DNA of 64,000 bases from positions 59,467-123,466 of the forward strand of contig NZ_WQOH01000011.1 in the NCBI RefSeq assembly GCF_018784445.1. Direction: 5' to 3'. This DNA comes from Gemmiger formicilis. GTDB lineage: Bacteria > Bacillota > Clostridia > Oscillospirales > Ruminococcaceae. The notes below the pieces were generated by a model. That model ran no database searches and had not been told where the DNA came from. It saw only the letters and a list, made by a program, of their open reading frames with translations. Shown here in pieces: positions 50,090-59,331 of the stretch (the stretch's first letter is position 1; the number at the start of each line of letters is the position of its first letter). The position numbers were made by a program, and so were the translations under genes.

Positions 50090-51192
50090 ATGGCAATGAC
50101 CGTGGAAAGAAATTCGAATCGAAACTATGGTATAGATTTACTACGAATTGTATCCATGTTCTTGGTTGTGACCCTTCATGTATTGGGGGGGGTGGCGTAT
50201 TAAGCGCTGCACAAGGTACACAATCATCTATTAGTTGGCTCATTGAAATCGCCGCATACTGTGCTGTAGACTGCTATGCAATCATAAGTGGTTTCGTTTG
50301 CTATCGTGAAGCAGAAACGAAGTATCACTATACTAAATACATATCCTTCTGGATTCCCATTTTCACATATAGCTTTGGCATTACTCTTTGTGCCTTTATT
50401 CTAAAGCCCGAGGCTCACGGGTTTGGAGAACTGATAAGAGCTGCATTGCCCATATCTACATCGGCATACTGGTACGCAAATGCTTACACGGGTCTTTTTT
50501 TTATAATTCCGTGGTTAAACAAGTTGTTCCGCAGTTGCTCAAAAAGAGAAATGAGCATATTAGCGGTGCTTATTTTCCTCGTTTTTTCTTGCTATGCAAC
50601 GATATCTAGCCATTATAGTGATGTTTTTCGCCTAGAATCCGGCTACAGTTTTGCTTGGTTGACAATTCTATATACTCTTGGAGCATGGATTAAAAAGTGT
50701 GATATTTCACATATAATGGCGCGAGGTTTTTGGATTGCTCTGTCAGCCGTTTGCATATTAATAACGTGGCTGACCCATGTTTTTGTGAGTTCTTTATTTG
50801 TTTCTTATATAAGTCCATCAATTGTTATAGTTGCCATCAGTCTTGTTGCATTTTTTTCTACTGCAACGCTCACGGAAAAGCTATTAACATTTACAGCTAT
50901 TTTTTCTCCCGCCGCTTTTGGCGTTTATGTTTTGCATCTACACCATATTATTTGGAACAAGTTTATTGACGGAAAATTTGCTTGGATAGCAACTTCGGTA
51001 GCCTGGAAAATTCCTTTTGAAGTTTTTATTAGTGCGGCTGCGGTTTTTGTTGTCTGTATAGTTGTTGAACGCATTAGAATTTCAGTGTTTAATGTACTTG
51101 GCATAAGCAAGCTAATTTTAATCATTGAAAGGCTGTTAGAGCGTTTTCTCGACCGCAATTTTATAAAAGTACATCGTGAGAATACGCAATAA
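50090..51192 (+). pseudogene. Acyltransferase-3 family membrane protein, frameshifted at a G8 tract
   Basis: ATG 50090 begins NRNYGIDLLRIVSMFLVVTLHVLG, the N-terminal helix with catalytic His of the acyltransferase-3 (O-acetyl or succinyl transfer) family. At a run of eight G (50185-50192) the frame is lost and stops at TAA 50199. With nine (or six) G the frame would continue as GGVLSAAQGTQSS and remain open to 51192, giving about 367 residues with about ten helices, the full family length. All later sequence looks intact, so this is probably a phase-variable gene caught in the off state. The right half can be read from 50446. No neighbour shows a substrate. Confidence 0.8.
50185..50192 (+). 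repeat. G8 homopolymer tract in the acyltransferase gene
   Basis: Eight consecutive G in codons 32-34 of the acyltransferase. One extra G (or two fewer) restores the frame. Confidence 0.85.
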
Positions 51193-51401
51193 TAGTAACA
51201 CAGGCTAAATGTACTTTCTTTCGGAGCCTCGTTTTGCTTTTAGTGATTTTTATATATTATGATGTATCGTAACCGGTCAATCCCCCCGGCTATAAATCCA
51301 TTAAGTACGAAAATAGATTCTGAGTGTTTGTGACCTCACGCGCTGTCTGTGACAAGATGTCGTGGGGCTACCCGCAAATATATTGTAGGAGAGCTGAAAC
51401 A

Positions 51402-51430
51402 TTGCAACCACCTAGGTAATATGTTATAAT
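51402..51430 (+). promoter_or_regulatory. Promoter of the DUF6077-like gene
   Basis: -35 TTGCAA (51402-51407), 17-base spacer, -10 TATAAT (51425-51430), 35 bases before ATG 51465. Confidence 0.7.
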
Positions 51431-51464
51431 ATATAATATTTCATGAATTTGTTAGGGGCTTACT

Positions 51465-52511
51465 ATGTTTGCTTTACAAGTGGTCTGGTTCTACTTACTT
51501 ATGCTTGCCGTTCCGCTAGCCATTGGCGGATTGTTTTTCCCTGAGCGGAGCGTAATTTCTCCTGTGTCATATCTAGCAGGACTTGCCACTGCTTGGGGCA
51601 CATATGAGATTATCGGTTTGCCCTGTGCGCTGTTGTTTAAAACATCACTTACCACCCTTACTGTGTTGTGGAGTGCAGTAATGATCCTGTTGACCGTTGC
51701 CGGCGTATTGGTGCGGTATACCCACGGTCGAATGGCACTATTCCCTGCAAAGGGCTTGCAACTATCCCGGAAAGCTCAGATCTTATTGACGCTGGTTATT
51801 GTAATGGTTGTGTTACAGACAGCCCGCACCGTGACTGGATATTTTCTCGCCTTCGATGACTCAGATTACTTAGCTCAATCAACAACCGCCCTCTACACCA
51901 ACACCATCAACCAGTATGAGCCGCAAACCGGCCGCCAAGTAGACATTCTCGCTCAGGATGAGCCACACCACAAGATTGCTCTCTGGGGCATCATATGGGC
52001 CTCAATGACCCAGCTTACAGGCATTCATCCATCCATTCTCTGCCGGACGCTCCTACCTGTTATTGTTATACCTGCCGCCTATATCATCATGTACCTGATT
52101 TTGAAGGACATGTTTGGTGGCGAAGAAGAAAAGCCCTTGGCAGGTCTACTATTTCTACAGATTGCTTATGAGCTTGGTAGCTGTGGTGGCGGTGTCCGAC
52201 AATGGTGGCTGCTTATGTACAGCTGGTACGGTAAAACTGTGACCGCCGTGCTCATTTGCCCGTTTATTCTGTACCTGTTCCTTATTTTCGAAAACGAAAC
52301 CAACAAAAAGCATCAGCTGCAGCTCTGGGTTCTGCTAGCCCTGACGGCCTGGGCCGGCTGTATGGTAGCAGCTTCGTCCTTCCTTATGGTGCCCTTCCTC
52401 TTAGGCGTACTTGGCCTGTGTCATTTTGTCCGAAAGCGGAATTTGCTTTTCTGCATCAAGTTAGGCATCTGCACCATTCCCTGCCTGGCTCTTTACTACA
52501 TCACTCGCTAA
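51465..52511 (+). CDS. DUF6077-like membrane protein, N-terminal part
   Basis: 348 residues with about ten membrane helices. A periplasmic loop contains AFDDSDYLAQSTTALYTNTINQY, like the acidic loops of GT-C/DUF6077 proteins. It ends at TAA 52509-52511, directly after helix-like sequence CTIPCLALYYITR. The next open frame (from 52515) is in the same reading frame and continues with more helices. The two are most likely one gene of about 620 residues broken by a nonsense codon, although they could be read as two genes. The promoter is excellent; the ribosome site is weak. Confidence 0.65.
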   Translation: MFALQVVWFYLLMLAVPLAIGGLFFPERSVISPVSYLAGLATAWGTYEIIGLPCALLFKTSLTTLTVLWSAVMILLTVAGVLVRYTHGRMALFPAKGLQLSRKAQILLTLVIVMVVLQTARTVTGYFLAFDDSDYLAQSTTALYTNTINQYEPQTGRQVDILAQDEPHHKIALWGIIWASMTQLTGIHPSILCRTLLPVIVIPAAYIIMYLILKDMFGGEEEKPLAGLLFLQIAYELGSCGGGVRQWWLLMYSWYGKTVTAVLICPFILYLFLIFENETNKKHQLQLWVLLALTAWAGCMVAASSFLMVPFLLGVLGLCHFVRKRNLLFCIKLGICTIPCLALYYITR

Positions 52512-52529
52512 CTGGTGGAGGCAGGAAAA

Positions 52530-53336
52530 ATGAATCGTTTACATGAATTGTTTTTAATTGCACTTGATGTATTTAATCTTGCTACGTCTCGTGGGTTTTA
52601 TTTTCTTCCCTTTTTGTTTGCTATCGCTTATCTCATTTTATCAGATGATGAAAAGCACAAACGAACCATCACATTTCTTTTGGCTCCGACTGCATTGGGA
52701 ATGCTTATCCTGCTTTCCCCATTCGTAGGCAGCTACGCCGAGGGACGCGATTATATACAGATATGCCGCTTTTACTGGACATTACCGTTCGACCTAATCG
52801 TTGCATACTGCATTGCAGACAGTCTGTGGAAGGCCAAACGTCCAGCAGCCAAGGCTGCGCTTATAGCGGTATTAGCTTTGGGCGTGATGACCTCCACTCG
52901 TCAGTATAACACCGCCTACCCTAAGGTAGACATCGGCTGGCCTTGGGAAGTAGCTGCGAACCTGTATAAGGTACCCGCATCTGTTGAGAAAACCTGTGAT
53001 ATTATTCTAGCAGAGCAAAACGGTGAAGCCTGTCGTGCTGCTTTTCCTCATGATCTGGCCATGTATGTCCGGCAGTATGATGCAACAATCATGATGCCCT
53101 ATGGGTCTTATGGTGAATGGAGTAATTCACAATCCCCTTGTTTTGGGCCTATAAACGCTGATCAGATTAACTTGGATGAGGTCGAGCAGGTTGCTCTAGA
53201 GGACGGGCTTGATTATTTTGTACTAGATCAGAGCAAAATAGTCAGTGGTTCTTTGGAGAACTACACAGAGATTAAATCTGTCCCAGATGGAGAAATATCC
53301 TATAGCGTATACGAAAGAATCGCAAGCTATCAATAA
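52530..53336 (+). CDS. DUF6077-like membrane protein, C-terminal part
   Basis: 268 residues from ATG 52530 (GTG 52515 possible), ten bases after GGTGGAGG. About four helices, then an extracytoplasmic domain of about 140 residues (CDIILAEQNGEACRAAFPHDLAMYVRQYD). Same frame as the preceding 348-codon gene and separated from it only by the TAA, so probably its continuation. The ribosome site may allow separate translation. Confidence 0.6.
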   Translation: MNRLHELFLIALDVFNLATSRGFYFLPFLFAIAYLILSDDEKHKRTITFLLAPTALGMLILLSPFVGSYAEGRDYIQICRFYWTLPFDLIVAYCIADSLWKAKRPAAKAALIAVLALGVMTSTRQYNTAYPKVDIGWPWEVAANLYKVPASVEKTCDIILAEQNGEACRAAFPHDLAMYVRQYDATIMMPYGSYGEWSNSQSPCFGPINADQINLDEVEQVALEDGLDYFVLDQSKIVSGSLENYTEIKSVPDGEISYSVYERIASYQ

Positions 53337-53339
53337 AGC

Positions 53340-53602
53340 CCCAGCTATAAACCAAATCTATTATAGTGTATAGTGCGATAATAGATTCTGAGAAGTCCAA
53401 GAATCTTAAGAAGGGTGAAAAATAGTGGGTGAGTATCACAGCCTAAAAAAGCAACATTATCTTTTTTCCCCCCCCCCAATCAAGCCCCAATCAATAAATT
53501 TGCTCATGGCAGGAAGACCAACGAACTGTTTTTGGGACCTTAAATTGTCATTAGTGTAACTTTACTGTAAAGTTCACTATACACTTATTGATATTGTCAA
53601 TA
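53340..53602. other. Gene-free interval with a C10 tract
   Basis: Ten consecutive C at 53468-53477 after six T. The frame from GTG 53425 through the tract yields no recognisable protein in any register. GCTATAAA..CCA and AATAGATTCTGAG (53347-53392) repeat a similar stretch at 51290-51322 upstream of the DUF6077-like gene. Confidence 0.5.
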
Positions 53603-53605
53603 TCA
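53589..53605. repeat. 17-bp palindrome, right copy
   Basis: TGATATTGTCAATATCA, identical as complement to 40014-40030. It supplies the TGA stop of the PIN-like fragment on the minus strand. Confidence 0.7.
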
Positions 53606-53833
53606 GATTTCCTGATCCGTGTAGCTTTTTATCTTTTGCGCTCCAACCTTCTCGCTCAACCAGATTGGTGCATCAGCATTGTACCGATTAAGTTCCGTTA
53701 CAATTTGTGCATGACAAAAGAACTCATACTCCGGCAATTCCATGACCCGATCAATTAAATGATTGCCACCATCATCTTGAACAGAGTGCGTTTTGGAAAT
53801 GAAGTCAGTATCCAGCAGTGCGTATCTTTTCAC
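53603..53833 (-). pseudogene. Truncated PIN-like protein gene
   Basis: 76 residues: MKRYALLDTDFISKTHSV begins with the first PIN-type acidic strand (LDTDFIS) and continues IDRVMELPEYEFFCHAQIVTEL. The usual length is about 130-150, and the C-terminal acidic residues are missing because the gene is cut at the 17-bp palindrome. Just upstream, on the same strand, the last 34 or so codons of a partner gene are left (QHEYLTESREKEDVAYLTQL, stop about 53849), as expected for an antitoxin-toxin order. The toxin-antitoxin reading is an inference. Confidence 0.5.
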
Positions 53834-53962
53834 TTTGATCTGACCTCCCTCAATCCAAGCCGTACTCTTTTTTCAGTTGAGTAAGGTAGGCCACATCTTC
53901 TTTTTCTCTGGATTCCGTCAGATACTCATGCTGTCTGTTGTACTCAACTTTCTTATCTGGCG

Positions 53963-54061
53963 ATGATGGATATTACGAAAAAGTGGACGGGTCGTCGGCA
54001 GGACTGGAGCCGCATCCATGCACAGTTGTCCATCTACTTCGCTGAGCATATGCCGGATTAA
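53963..54061 (+). pseudogene. C-terminal fragment of an IS256-family transposase
   Basis: The last 32 codons, MMDITKKWTGRRQDWSRIHAQ..., match the conserved end of mutator/IS256 transposases (W...R..W..I..QL.I.F). The rest of the gene is absent upstream. A perfect GGAATGTCAAGGG/CCCTTGACATTCC inverted repeat (54075-54118) follows, probably its terminator or terminal repeat. Confidence 0.65.
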
Positions 54062-54074
54062 CACCTGCTGCGGA

Positions 54075-54118
54075 GGAATGTCAAGGGTATATGAACGGCT
54101 TCGCCGCCCTTGACATTC
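54075..54118. repeat. Inverted repeat after the transposase fragment
   Basis: GGAATGTCAAGGG and its exact complement, 17-base loop with GGCTTCGCC. The remaining sequence to 54247 has no gene. Confidence 0.6.
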
Positions 54119-54247
54119 CCCCTTGCCGGCGTTATGTTGTTATTAAGGCGATAGCCGGTTTCGCCGTCTGCCGCCTCATATTAAAATTGCTCTTGTTTTA
54201 TAGCTGTCTGGACTTTACACAAAATTTGGGAAAGACCCTCGGGCATC

Positions 54248-56116
54248 TTACTCCACCGTGACACTCTTTGCAAGATTTCTCGGTTTATCTACATCTAATC
54301 CCTTAGCAACCGACACATAATAACCCAGTAACTGCAGCGGAATCACTGCCAAACTTCCGACAAAATGTTCATCAACCTTCGGAACGTAGACTGTGAAGTT
54401 CACTTGATCTTCAATCTCGTACTTGCCATAAGTAGTCAGACCCATCAGATAAGCACCACGGCTTTTGCACTCCAACATATTGCTGATAGTCTTCTCGTAG
54501 AGTTCGCTTTGAGTCAGCACACCGATAACGAGTGTTCCCTGTTCGATCAGGCTGATGGTTCCGTGCCTCAGTTCACCTGCTGCGTATGCTTCCGAGTGGA
54601 TGTAGCTGATTTCTTTCAGTTTCAGACTTCCCTCCAAGCAGACAGCATAGTCAATGCCACGACCCACGAAGAATACATCATGTGCATTGGCATACTTTGC
54701 TGCGAACCACTGGATGCGCTCCTTATTTCCCAAAGTATTCTGCATCTTTTCTGGGAGAGTCAACAATTCAGAAATGTAGTAGCTGTACTGCTCCTCCGTG
54801 ATTTTTTCTCTGACTTTTGCAAACTGAACTGCCAGGCAGTACATAGCCGCAAGCTGTGCGCTGTATGCCTTGGTCGTTGCGACAGAGATTTCTGGACCAG
54901 CGAGTGTGTAGAACACCTTATCTGCTTCACGAGCAATGCTGCTGCCCACCACATTGACGATTGCCATTGTGGTAATGCCCTTCTCTTTTGCAAGTCGCAG
55001 TGCAGCCAGTGTATCTGCCGTCTCACCAGACTGACTGACAACGATCACAAGTGCTTTCCGATTGAGCGGCATCTTACGATAACGGAACTCAGATGCAAGT
55101 TCCACACGCACCGGGATATCCGCCATATCTTCCAACACATACTGAGCAGCCATGCCTACATGCCATGCAGACCCACAGGCAACAATATAGATCTGCTCAA
55201 AGTTTTTAATCTCGTCCTCGGTGATTTCCACGCTTGATAGGTCGATAGCGCCGTTCTTGATCACAGAGTTAAGGGTATCCTGAACAGCTTTCGGCTGCTC
55301 ATGGATCTCTTTCATCATGAAATGCTCAAAGCCGCCCTTTTCAGCTGCTTCTGCGTCCCACTTGATCTCGGTGGTCTGCTTTTTGAATTCATCACCATTC
55401 AGATCATAGAAGTGAGCCTCACCCGGAACGAGCTTTGCGAACTCAAGATTACCGATGTAGTACACATTGCGAGTGTATTTCAGAATTGCAGGGACATCCG
55501 AAGCTACATAGGTTTCGCCATCCGCAATACCAATGATCATCGGGCTGTCTTTACGGGCCACCCAGATCTCGCCTGGATAATCACGGAACATCAGTTCAAG
55601 AGCGTAGGAGCCACGGACACGCACCATCGTCTTAGCAATGGCATCTATAGGGCCGAGGTTGTACTTCTTATAATAGTAGTCCACCAGTTTGATGACCACT
55701 TCGGTATCCGTCTGGCTGTAGAACGTATAGCCATGCTTCAACAGCTTTTCTTTCAGTTCAATATAGTTCTCGATGATGCCATTATGTACGCCAACGACCT
55801 CTGACTCCACTGTACCTGAACCAGAACGTGTGCAGTTACCTGAGACATGCGGATGTGCATTGGTTTGGCTCGGCTCACCGTGGGTTGCCCAACGAGTGTG
55901 GCCAATACCACAAGTTCCTTTCAACGCCTTGCCGCCATCTGTTTTCTCGATCAGATTTGACAGCCGCCCCTTTGCTTTTACGACTTGAGCCAGATTTTCT
56001 CCGTCACGGACAGCCAACCCAGCCGAGTCATATCCTCTATACTCCAGCTTAGACAATCCATCCAGCAGGATCGGTGTTGCCTGTCGATTTCCTGTAAAAC
56101 CAACGATTCCACACAT
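54248..56116 (-). CDS. glmS: Glutamine-fructose-6-phosphate aminotransferase (isomerizing)
   Basis: Makes glucosamine-6-phosphate from fructose-6-phosphate and glutamine, the first step to UDP-GlcNAc. 622 residues: N-terminal glutamine amidotransferase starting MCGIVGF (catalytic Cys2 after Met removal) and two SIS sugar-isomerase domains (VVSQSGETADTLAAL near 365), ending PRNLAKSVTVE. No glmS ribozyme was identified upstream by eye. It sits 90 bases after glmM, the next enzyme in the pathway, at the start of the polysaccharide cluster. Confidence 0.95.
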   Translation of the reverse strand: MCGIVGFTGNRQATPILLDGLSKLEYRGYDSAGLAVRDGENLAQVVKAKGRLSNLIEKTDGGKALKGTCGIGHTRWATHGEPSQTNAHPHVSGNCTRSGSGTVESEVVGVHNGIIENYIELKEKLLKHGYTFYSQTDTEVVIKLVDYYYKKYNLGPIDAIAKTMVRVRGSYALELMFRDYPGEIWVARKDSPMIIGIADGETYVASDVPAILKYTRNVYYIGNLEFAKLVPGEAHFYDLNGDEFKKQTTEIKWDAEAAEKGGFEHFMMKEIHEQPKAVQDTLNSVIKNGAIDLSSVEITEDEIKNFEQIYIVACGSAWHVGMAAQYVLEDMADIPVRVELASEFRYRKMPLNRKALVIVVSQSGETADTLAALRLAKEKGITTMAIVNVVGSSIAREADKVFYTLAGPEISVATTKAYSAQLAAMYCLAVQFAKVREKITEEQYSYYISELLTLPEKMQNTLGNKERIQWFAAKYANAHDVFFVGRGIDYAVCLEGSLKLKEISYIHSEAYAAGELRHGTISLIEQGTLVIGVLTQSELYEKTISNMLECKSRGAYLMGLTTYGKYEIEDQVNFTVYVPKVDEHFVGSLAVIPLQLLGYYVSVAKGLDVDKPRNLAKSVTVE

Positions 56117-56167
56117 AGGTTTATCCCCTCCCGTTGTTTAATTCTCTATTATACTTTTCCCTTTACG

Positions 56168-56199
56168 CAAAACGACTCCGGTTAATTGCCAGAGTCGTC
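56168..56199 (-). terminator. Terminator after glmM
   Basis: ACGACTC(T)GG..CC(G)GAGTCGT hairpin; on the minus strand it is followed by TTTTGCG. Between glmM and glmS. Confidence 0.6.
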
Positions 56200-56206
56200 A
56201 TTGACT

Positions 56207-57592
56207 TTATACCTTATATCCCTTTTTGCAGATCACATTAACCACTTCGTCAACATACTTCTGGCAAGTATCATGATCTGGTGCTTCTACCATGACACGC
56301 ACCACAGGCTCAGTGCCGGACTCACGCACCAGAATACGACCAGTATCGCCCAGTGCTTCAGCAACCTTAGACACAGCTTCCTGAACAAGAGGATCATTCT
56401 GTGCAGCATTCTTATCGGTCACACGGACATTTTCCAACACCTGCGGATAAATCTTCAGCGGTGCTGCCAGCTCACTCATCGGCTTCTTCTTAGCCAGCAT
56501 GACTTCCATCATTTTCAGGCTGGTCAGAATGCCATCGCCAGTGCTCGCATACTTGGAGAAGATGATATGGCCGCTTTGCTCACCGCCGATACGGCAGCCG
56601 TTCTTGGCCATATACTCATAAACATACTTATCGCCGACAGCGGTCTTAACGTAACCGATACCTTGCTCATCGAAAGCCTTGTAGAGACCAAAGTTGGACA
56701 TAACTGTGGTGACAACAGTATTATTTAACAGCTTACCACGTTCCTTCATGTAGCAACCGTAAATGTAAAGGATATGGTCGCCAGTGATAACATTGCCCTT
56801 TTCGTCCACACACAGGCAGCGGTCGGCATCACCGTCGTAAGCAAAACCAACATCCAAGCCCTTCTCCACAACAAACTTCTGAAGACCCTCAATATGGGTT
56901 GAACCTGCATTGTTATTGATGTTCAGACCATTCGGATTATTATTGATGACATAGGTATCTGCGCCAAGCGCATCGAACACGGACTTTGCGATATTCCAGG
57001 AGCTACCATTGGCGCAATCCAAACCGACCTTGACACCCTTAAAGGAGTAGATGCCCAGCGAGATCAGGTAGCCCATGTAGCGGTTGCGACCTGCCACATA
57101 GTCCACAGTGCAGCCGATGTGCTCACGATGAGCAAAGGGCAGCTCTGACCAGTCCTTATCAAAGACATGGAGTTTACCATCGATGTAGTCCTCCACCAGC
57201 AGCAGAGTTTCCTCAGGCATTTTCTCGCCGTAGCAGTCGATTAGCTTGATGCCATTGTCGTAGTACTGATTGTGACTGGCGGAGATCATAATGCCGCAAT
57301 CAAAATCATCCACGCGAGCGATGTACGCCACAGATGGAGTAGTGGTAACATGGAGCAAATAGGCATCTGCACCAGAAGCGGTCAGACCAGCCACAAGGCT
57401 ATACTCGAACATGTACGAGCTGCGGCGGGTGTCCTTGCCAATGACGATGCGGGCAGGCTCGTTGTTGCCGTTGCGCTGGCGCAAGGCGTTATAATACCAG
57501 CCAAGGAAGCGGCCAACCTTGTAGGCGTGGTCGGCAGTCAGATCAATACCAGCTTCGCCACGGAAGCCATCAGTCCCAAAGTATTTACCCAT
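56207..57592 (-). CDS. glmM: Phosphoglucosamine mutase
   Basis: Converts glucosamine-6-phosphate to glucosamine-1-phosphate. 461 residues. Start motif MGKYFGTDGFRGEAG, catalytic phosphoserine loop GIMISASHNQYYDNG, metal loop FAYDGDADRCL, sugar loop GGEQSGHI and phosphate loop RESGTEPVVRVM. ATG 57592 follows AGAGGT. Compared with housekeeping GlmM, the spacing of the inserted loops is slightly unusual. It is located in the polysaccharide cluster with glmS, supplying UDP-GlcNAc for it. Confidence 0.93.
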   Translation of the reverse strand: MGKYFGTDGFRGEAGIDLTADHAYKVGRFLGWYYNALRQRNGNNEPARIVIGKDTRRSSYMFEYSLVAGLTASGADAYLLHVTTTPSVAYIARVDDFDCGIMISASHNQYYDNGIKLIDCYGEKMPEETLLLVEDYIDGKLHVFDKDWSELPFAHREHIGCTVDYVAGRNRYMGYLISLGIYSFKGVKVGLDCANGSSWNIAKSVFDALGADTYVINNNPNGLNINNNAGSTHIEGLQKFVVEKGLDVGFAYDGDADRCLCVDEKGNVITGDHILYIYGCYMKERGKLLNNTVVTTVMSNFGLYKAFDEQGIGYVKTAVGDKYVYEYMAKNGCRIGGEQSGHIIFSKYASTGDGILTSLKMMEVMLAKKKPMSELAAPLKIYPQVLENVRVTDKNAAQNDPLVQEAVSKVAEALGDTGRILVRESGTEPVVRVMVEAPDHDTCQKYVDEVVNVICKKGYKV

Positions 57593-57888
57593 TTTTATTA
57601 CCTCTTTTTTACTTTTATAAATTTGGCAAAGTAGTGCCATGATAGTTGCTCCACCTGCGCAAATAAAATATGACTTAAAATTGTGATAGTTTTCTTTATA
57701 TAGCACGAGTGAACAAAATGCCACAAAATACATGTGTACAAAATAAATTGTTTCGCTCATACCCCTTAGTTGTTTATAAAATTTGCCTCTTTCTTGATTT
57801 GACCAACAACTGTCCGCTTTGCATATTTTTTTGATTAACCCACTTAAAGTATACTGTATTCCTCCTGCATATATAACTTATTATCGCA

Positions 57889-59331
57889 TCATCTCCGCAG
57901 TTTTGTTATAAAATACTTCAATACGTTAACGACCATGTTATCTTTTATAACAATTAGAAGACTAAAATAAATTGCCGCGCCTAATAATATGCTTACAGCC
58001 AAGTGACCAACAACGCCCATAGGAACGATATTTATAAGTATTAAAGCAATTGCCATTCCAACGCCCGCTATGATATAATTCTTGCTCACCACCAAAACAC
58101 TATATTTATGAAAGCATGTTGGTAAATTAAACAGCTGAATTAACATAGCAACAAATTCTGCAATCACTGATGCGATGGCAACGCCTATTGCATCTAACTG
58201 AAAGACAAGAATAAATATCAAATTTAAGGTTACGTTAACAATTGAAGCAATCACAACTGATGTTGTATATATATTTTGTTTGCTATATGCGATCAAAACT
58301 GTTCCTAACAGCTTTTCTATACTCATGACAATAAATAAAATTGCTAGAATCTTCATTAACGGAGATACCTCATCATATCCTGGTCCAAAAAAAACAGGAA
58401 CAAAATAATCCGAAACGCAAATGCAACCGATTGTCAATGGTACAGCCATGAAATACGTATACTTTATGGCTGATACAAAATAGCTGTTAGCTTCAGTGTC
58501 ACCATGTTGATCACTTAAGTATGAAAAGCGTGGAAGGAGCACGGTAAAAAGAGAACTTATAGCAACCAGTATAATTTTAATAATTTTTTCCGCTTGACTA
58601 TAATAACCGACTTGCAAGGTATCGACTAATGATCCCAGCATAGTCTTATCGAACACTGTATATAATTGAAGCGCAATATTGGGAATGAACAGTTCCCATA
58701 CTCCCTTAGAATGACGAAATAAATTCAATTTGGAAAAACAAACCCTATTTATTTTCCCTTTCAAGGAAGGCCACATTGTTATATTGCCAATCAAATCGCT
58801 TAGGCAATATATGATGGTATATAGTACAAGGTCACTTTCTTTCTTTACGAGAGCCAATATCAGTACGGTAGAAATAATCTTTACAATGGAATTTCTAAGC
58901 GCAGTAACTTTGAACTGTTCCAGTCCCTGAAACAGCCAGCTAATATCAAATCCCCATGCTGCAAAAGAAATAACCTGCACAGAAAAGAGTATTCTATAGT
59001 GTTTCCAAGAAGGCAGGTTTATAAAAACCAGATAGAAAACAAAAACAATTAAAATCATCACAATTCTAATTGATAGAATTTCGAAGAAAATGCAACTTAC
59101 CTCATTTTTTGATTTATGCCTCCTTGCTATTTCTCTCTGGGCATAATTTGCGGTTCCCAGCATTGCAACCATACAAAAATATGACACTATTCCAGTTGCA
59201 TAGCCAAAATCTCCAATTGCTTGTGCACCCAGAACTCTTGATACATACGGAGTCGTTATAACCGGTATTATTATTGTAAGCAATTGGCTCAAAAGATTAT
59301 ATACATAGTTTTTTTTCAGTCTACTGTCCAT
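57889..59331 (-). CDS. Polysaccharide flippase (Wzx/MATE-like)
   Basis: 480 residues, about twelve to fourteen membrane helices, start NYVYNLLSQLLTIIIPVITTPYVSRVLGAQAIGDFGYATG, typical of Wzx oligosaccharide flippases. It moves lipid-linked repeat units across the membrane. ATG 59331 overlaps the acetyltransferase gene by 11 bases. Very AT-rich codons (about one third GC), unlike the core genome, typical of transferred surface-polysaccharide genes. The 300-base gap to glmM (57593-57888) has no visible gene. Confidence 0.9.
   Translation of the reverse strand: MDSRLKKNYVYNLLSQLLTIIIPVITTPYVSRVLGAQAIGDFGYATGIVSYFCMVAMLGTANYAQREIARRHKSKNEVSCIFFEILSIRIVMILIVFVFYLVFINLPSWKHYRILFSVQVISFAAWGFDISWLFQGLEQFKVTALRNSIVKIISTVLILALVKKESDLVLYTIIYCLSDLIGNITMWPSLKGKINRVCFSKLNLFRHSKGVWELFIPNIALQLYTVFDKTMLGSLVDTLQVGYYSQAEKIIKIILVAISSLFTVLLPRFSYLSDQHGDTEANSYFVSAIKYTYFMAVPLTIGCICVSDYFVPVFFGPGYDEVSPLMKILAILFIVMSIEKLLGTVLIAYSKQNIYTTSVVIASIVNVTLNLIFILVFQLDAIGVAIASVIAEFVAMLIQLFNLPTCFHKYSVLVVSKNYIIAGVGMAIALILINIVPMGVVGHLAVSILLGAAIYFSLLIVIKDNMVVNVLKYFITKLRR

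Noticed and set aside
53425..53570. GTG-start ORF through the C10 tract
   Set aside because: No recognisable protein in any register of the tract and no ribosome site.
56117..56206. glmS ribozyme upstream of glmS
   Set aside because: The 90-base gap to glmM is mostly a terminator and lacks the conserved ribozyme core as far as can be judged by eye.
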